DNA from: an uncultured Ruminococcus sp.
GTDB taxonomy: Bacteria; Bacillota; Clostridia; Oscillospirales; CAG-272
Direction of reading: 5' to 3'
Length of the DNA stretch: 14,095 nucleotides
Assembly (NCBI GenBank): GCA_902797495.1
Contig: CADBTH010000060.1
Span: forward strand, 1-14,095
Made by a program: the position numbers and the translations under genes. Numbering within the stretch: the stretch's first letter is position 1; each line of letters starts with the position of its first letter. The notes under the pieces were generated by a model. The model was not told the DNA's origin. It searched no databases and saw only the letters and a list, made by a program, of their open reading frames with translations. Positions 13,743 to 14,095 of the stretch are shown in pieces.

Positions 13743-14095
13743 ATGAAAGTTACCAGGATCATGTCGCTCATTATTGCCGTGCTTCTTTTAACCGCGGCTT
13801 TTCCGATCGCTGTCTTTGCGGACGGCGCGGAGTCGGTGGTGTTTGATTCCGAGGAGTCTCTCGACACATTGAGAGTTTACGAGACGAATCTTCGCCTCGG
13901 GGATCTGGATGCAGACGGAGCGGTCGGACTCAAAGACTTCAAAGCGATAAAGAAGATCTCGGCTGGCGACATCGGTAAAGTTTGCAGGTTTACGACCGAC
14001 GTCAACGTCGACGGCGTTGTAAATCTCAGAGATTCGGTAAAACTGAAAAGAGTCATCGCCGGAACCGACCCGGTTTCATACGCTGGAAATACGAC
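13743..14095 (+). CDS. Secreted protein with type I dockerin domain (3' end beyond window)
   Basis: The start is the ATG at 13743, 7 nt after GGAGG. The 117 codons visible begin with a Sec signal peptide: basic MKVTR, hydrophobic core to about residue 22, and a VFA-DG cleavage site near residue 26, with no lipobox Cys. Residues 53-75 (GDLDADGAVGLKDFKAIKKI...) and 85-107 (TDVNVDGVVNLRDSVKLKRV...) are the paired calcium-binding loops and helices of a type I dockerin, with Asp at loop positions 54, 56, 58 and 65 in the first and 86, 90 and 97 in the second (Asn88 replaces one Asp). Dockerins bind cohesins on scaffoldins or cell-wall anchors. Here the dockerin directly follows the signal peptide, so the effector part, if any, lies downstream of the window. 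The partner and enzymatic function are unknown. Confidence 0.9.
   Translation, partial: MKVTRIMSLIIAVLLLTAAFPIAVFADGAESVVFDSEESLDTLRVYETNLRLGDLDADGAVGLKDFKAIKKISAGDIGKVCRFTTDVNVDGVVNLRDSVKLKRVIAGTDPVSYAGNT

Overview
The window looks like a chromosomal segment of a Gram-positive, Clostridia-type Firmicute, probably an anaerobe from a gut or fibre-degrading habitat. This is inference. It rests on strong AGGAGG-type ribosome binding sites, mid-GC genes separated by very AT-rich spacers, a TagF-like polymerase gene, a Firmicutes-style secreted dockerin protein and a CCA-encoding tRNA. I cannot name a genus.

Layout on the + strand. Positions 2-1223 are the end of a nucleoside-salvage operon: the 3' part of a nucleoside hydrolase gene overlapping a ribokinase-type sugar kinase gene, closed by an intrinsic terminator (1247-1268). 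After an AT-rich spacer, a good sigma-A promoter (1345-1373) and a structured leader comes a tight four-gene operon (1484-8442). Its genes encode (1) a YidC-type membrane domain fused to more membrane helices and an extracytoplasmic alkaline-phosphatase/sulfatase-superfamily domain, (2) a membrane-anchored CDP-glycerol glycerophosphotransferase-like enzyme, (3) a LicC-like nucleotidylyltransferase fused to a CobD/HisC-like PLP enzyme, and (4) an ornithine-cyclodeaminase/mu-crystallin family protein. A 17-bp stem terminator (8456-8498) closes it and also serves the convergent genes.

On the - strand lies a two-gene operon read from 12776 down to 8508. It encodes a polysaccharide pyruvyl transferase-like protein with an N-terminal coiled coil, then a 930-residue double glycosyltransferase (beta-rich N-terminus, GT4, GT2, basic tail).

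Positions 12840-13463 hold no convincing gene. They contain a chain of inverted repeats and a 21-bp perfect copy of the 3' end of the neighbouring tRNA-Pro gene (13464-13539, - strand), an arrangement typical of tRNA-associated integration or excision scars. From 13743 to the window end is the start of a secreted protein carrying a two-repeat type I dockerin.

How the genes may work together (inference): the + operon looks like a self-contained module that makes a cytidylylated amino-alcohol or amino-acid phosphate and transfers phospho-substituents to or within a cell-surface polymer, the last step outside the membrane. The - operon supplies further sugar and pyruvyl-type modification. The most unusual elements are the YidC/phosphotransferase fusion, which has Asn where insertases have the conserved groove Arg, and the nucleotidylyltransferase/PLP fusion that may predict a specific activated substituent.
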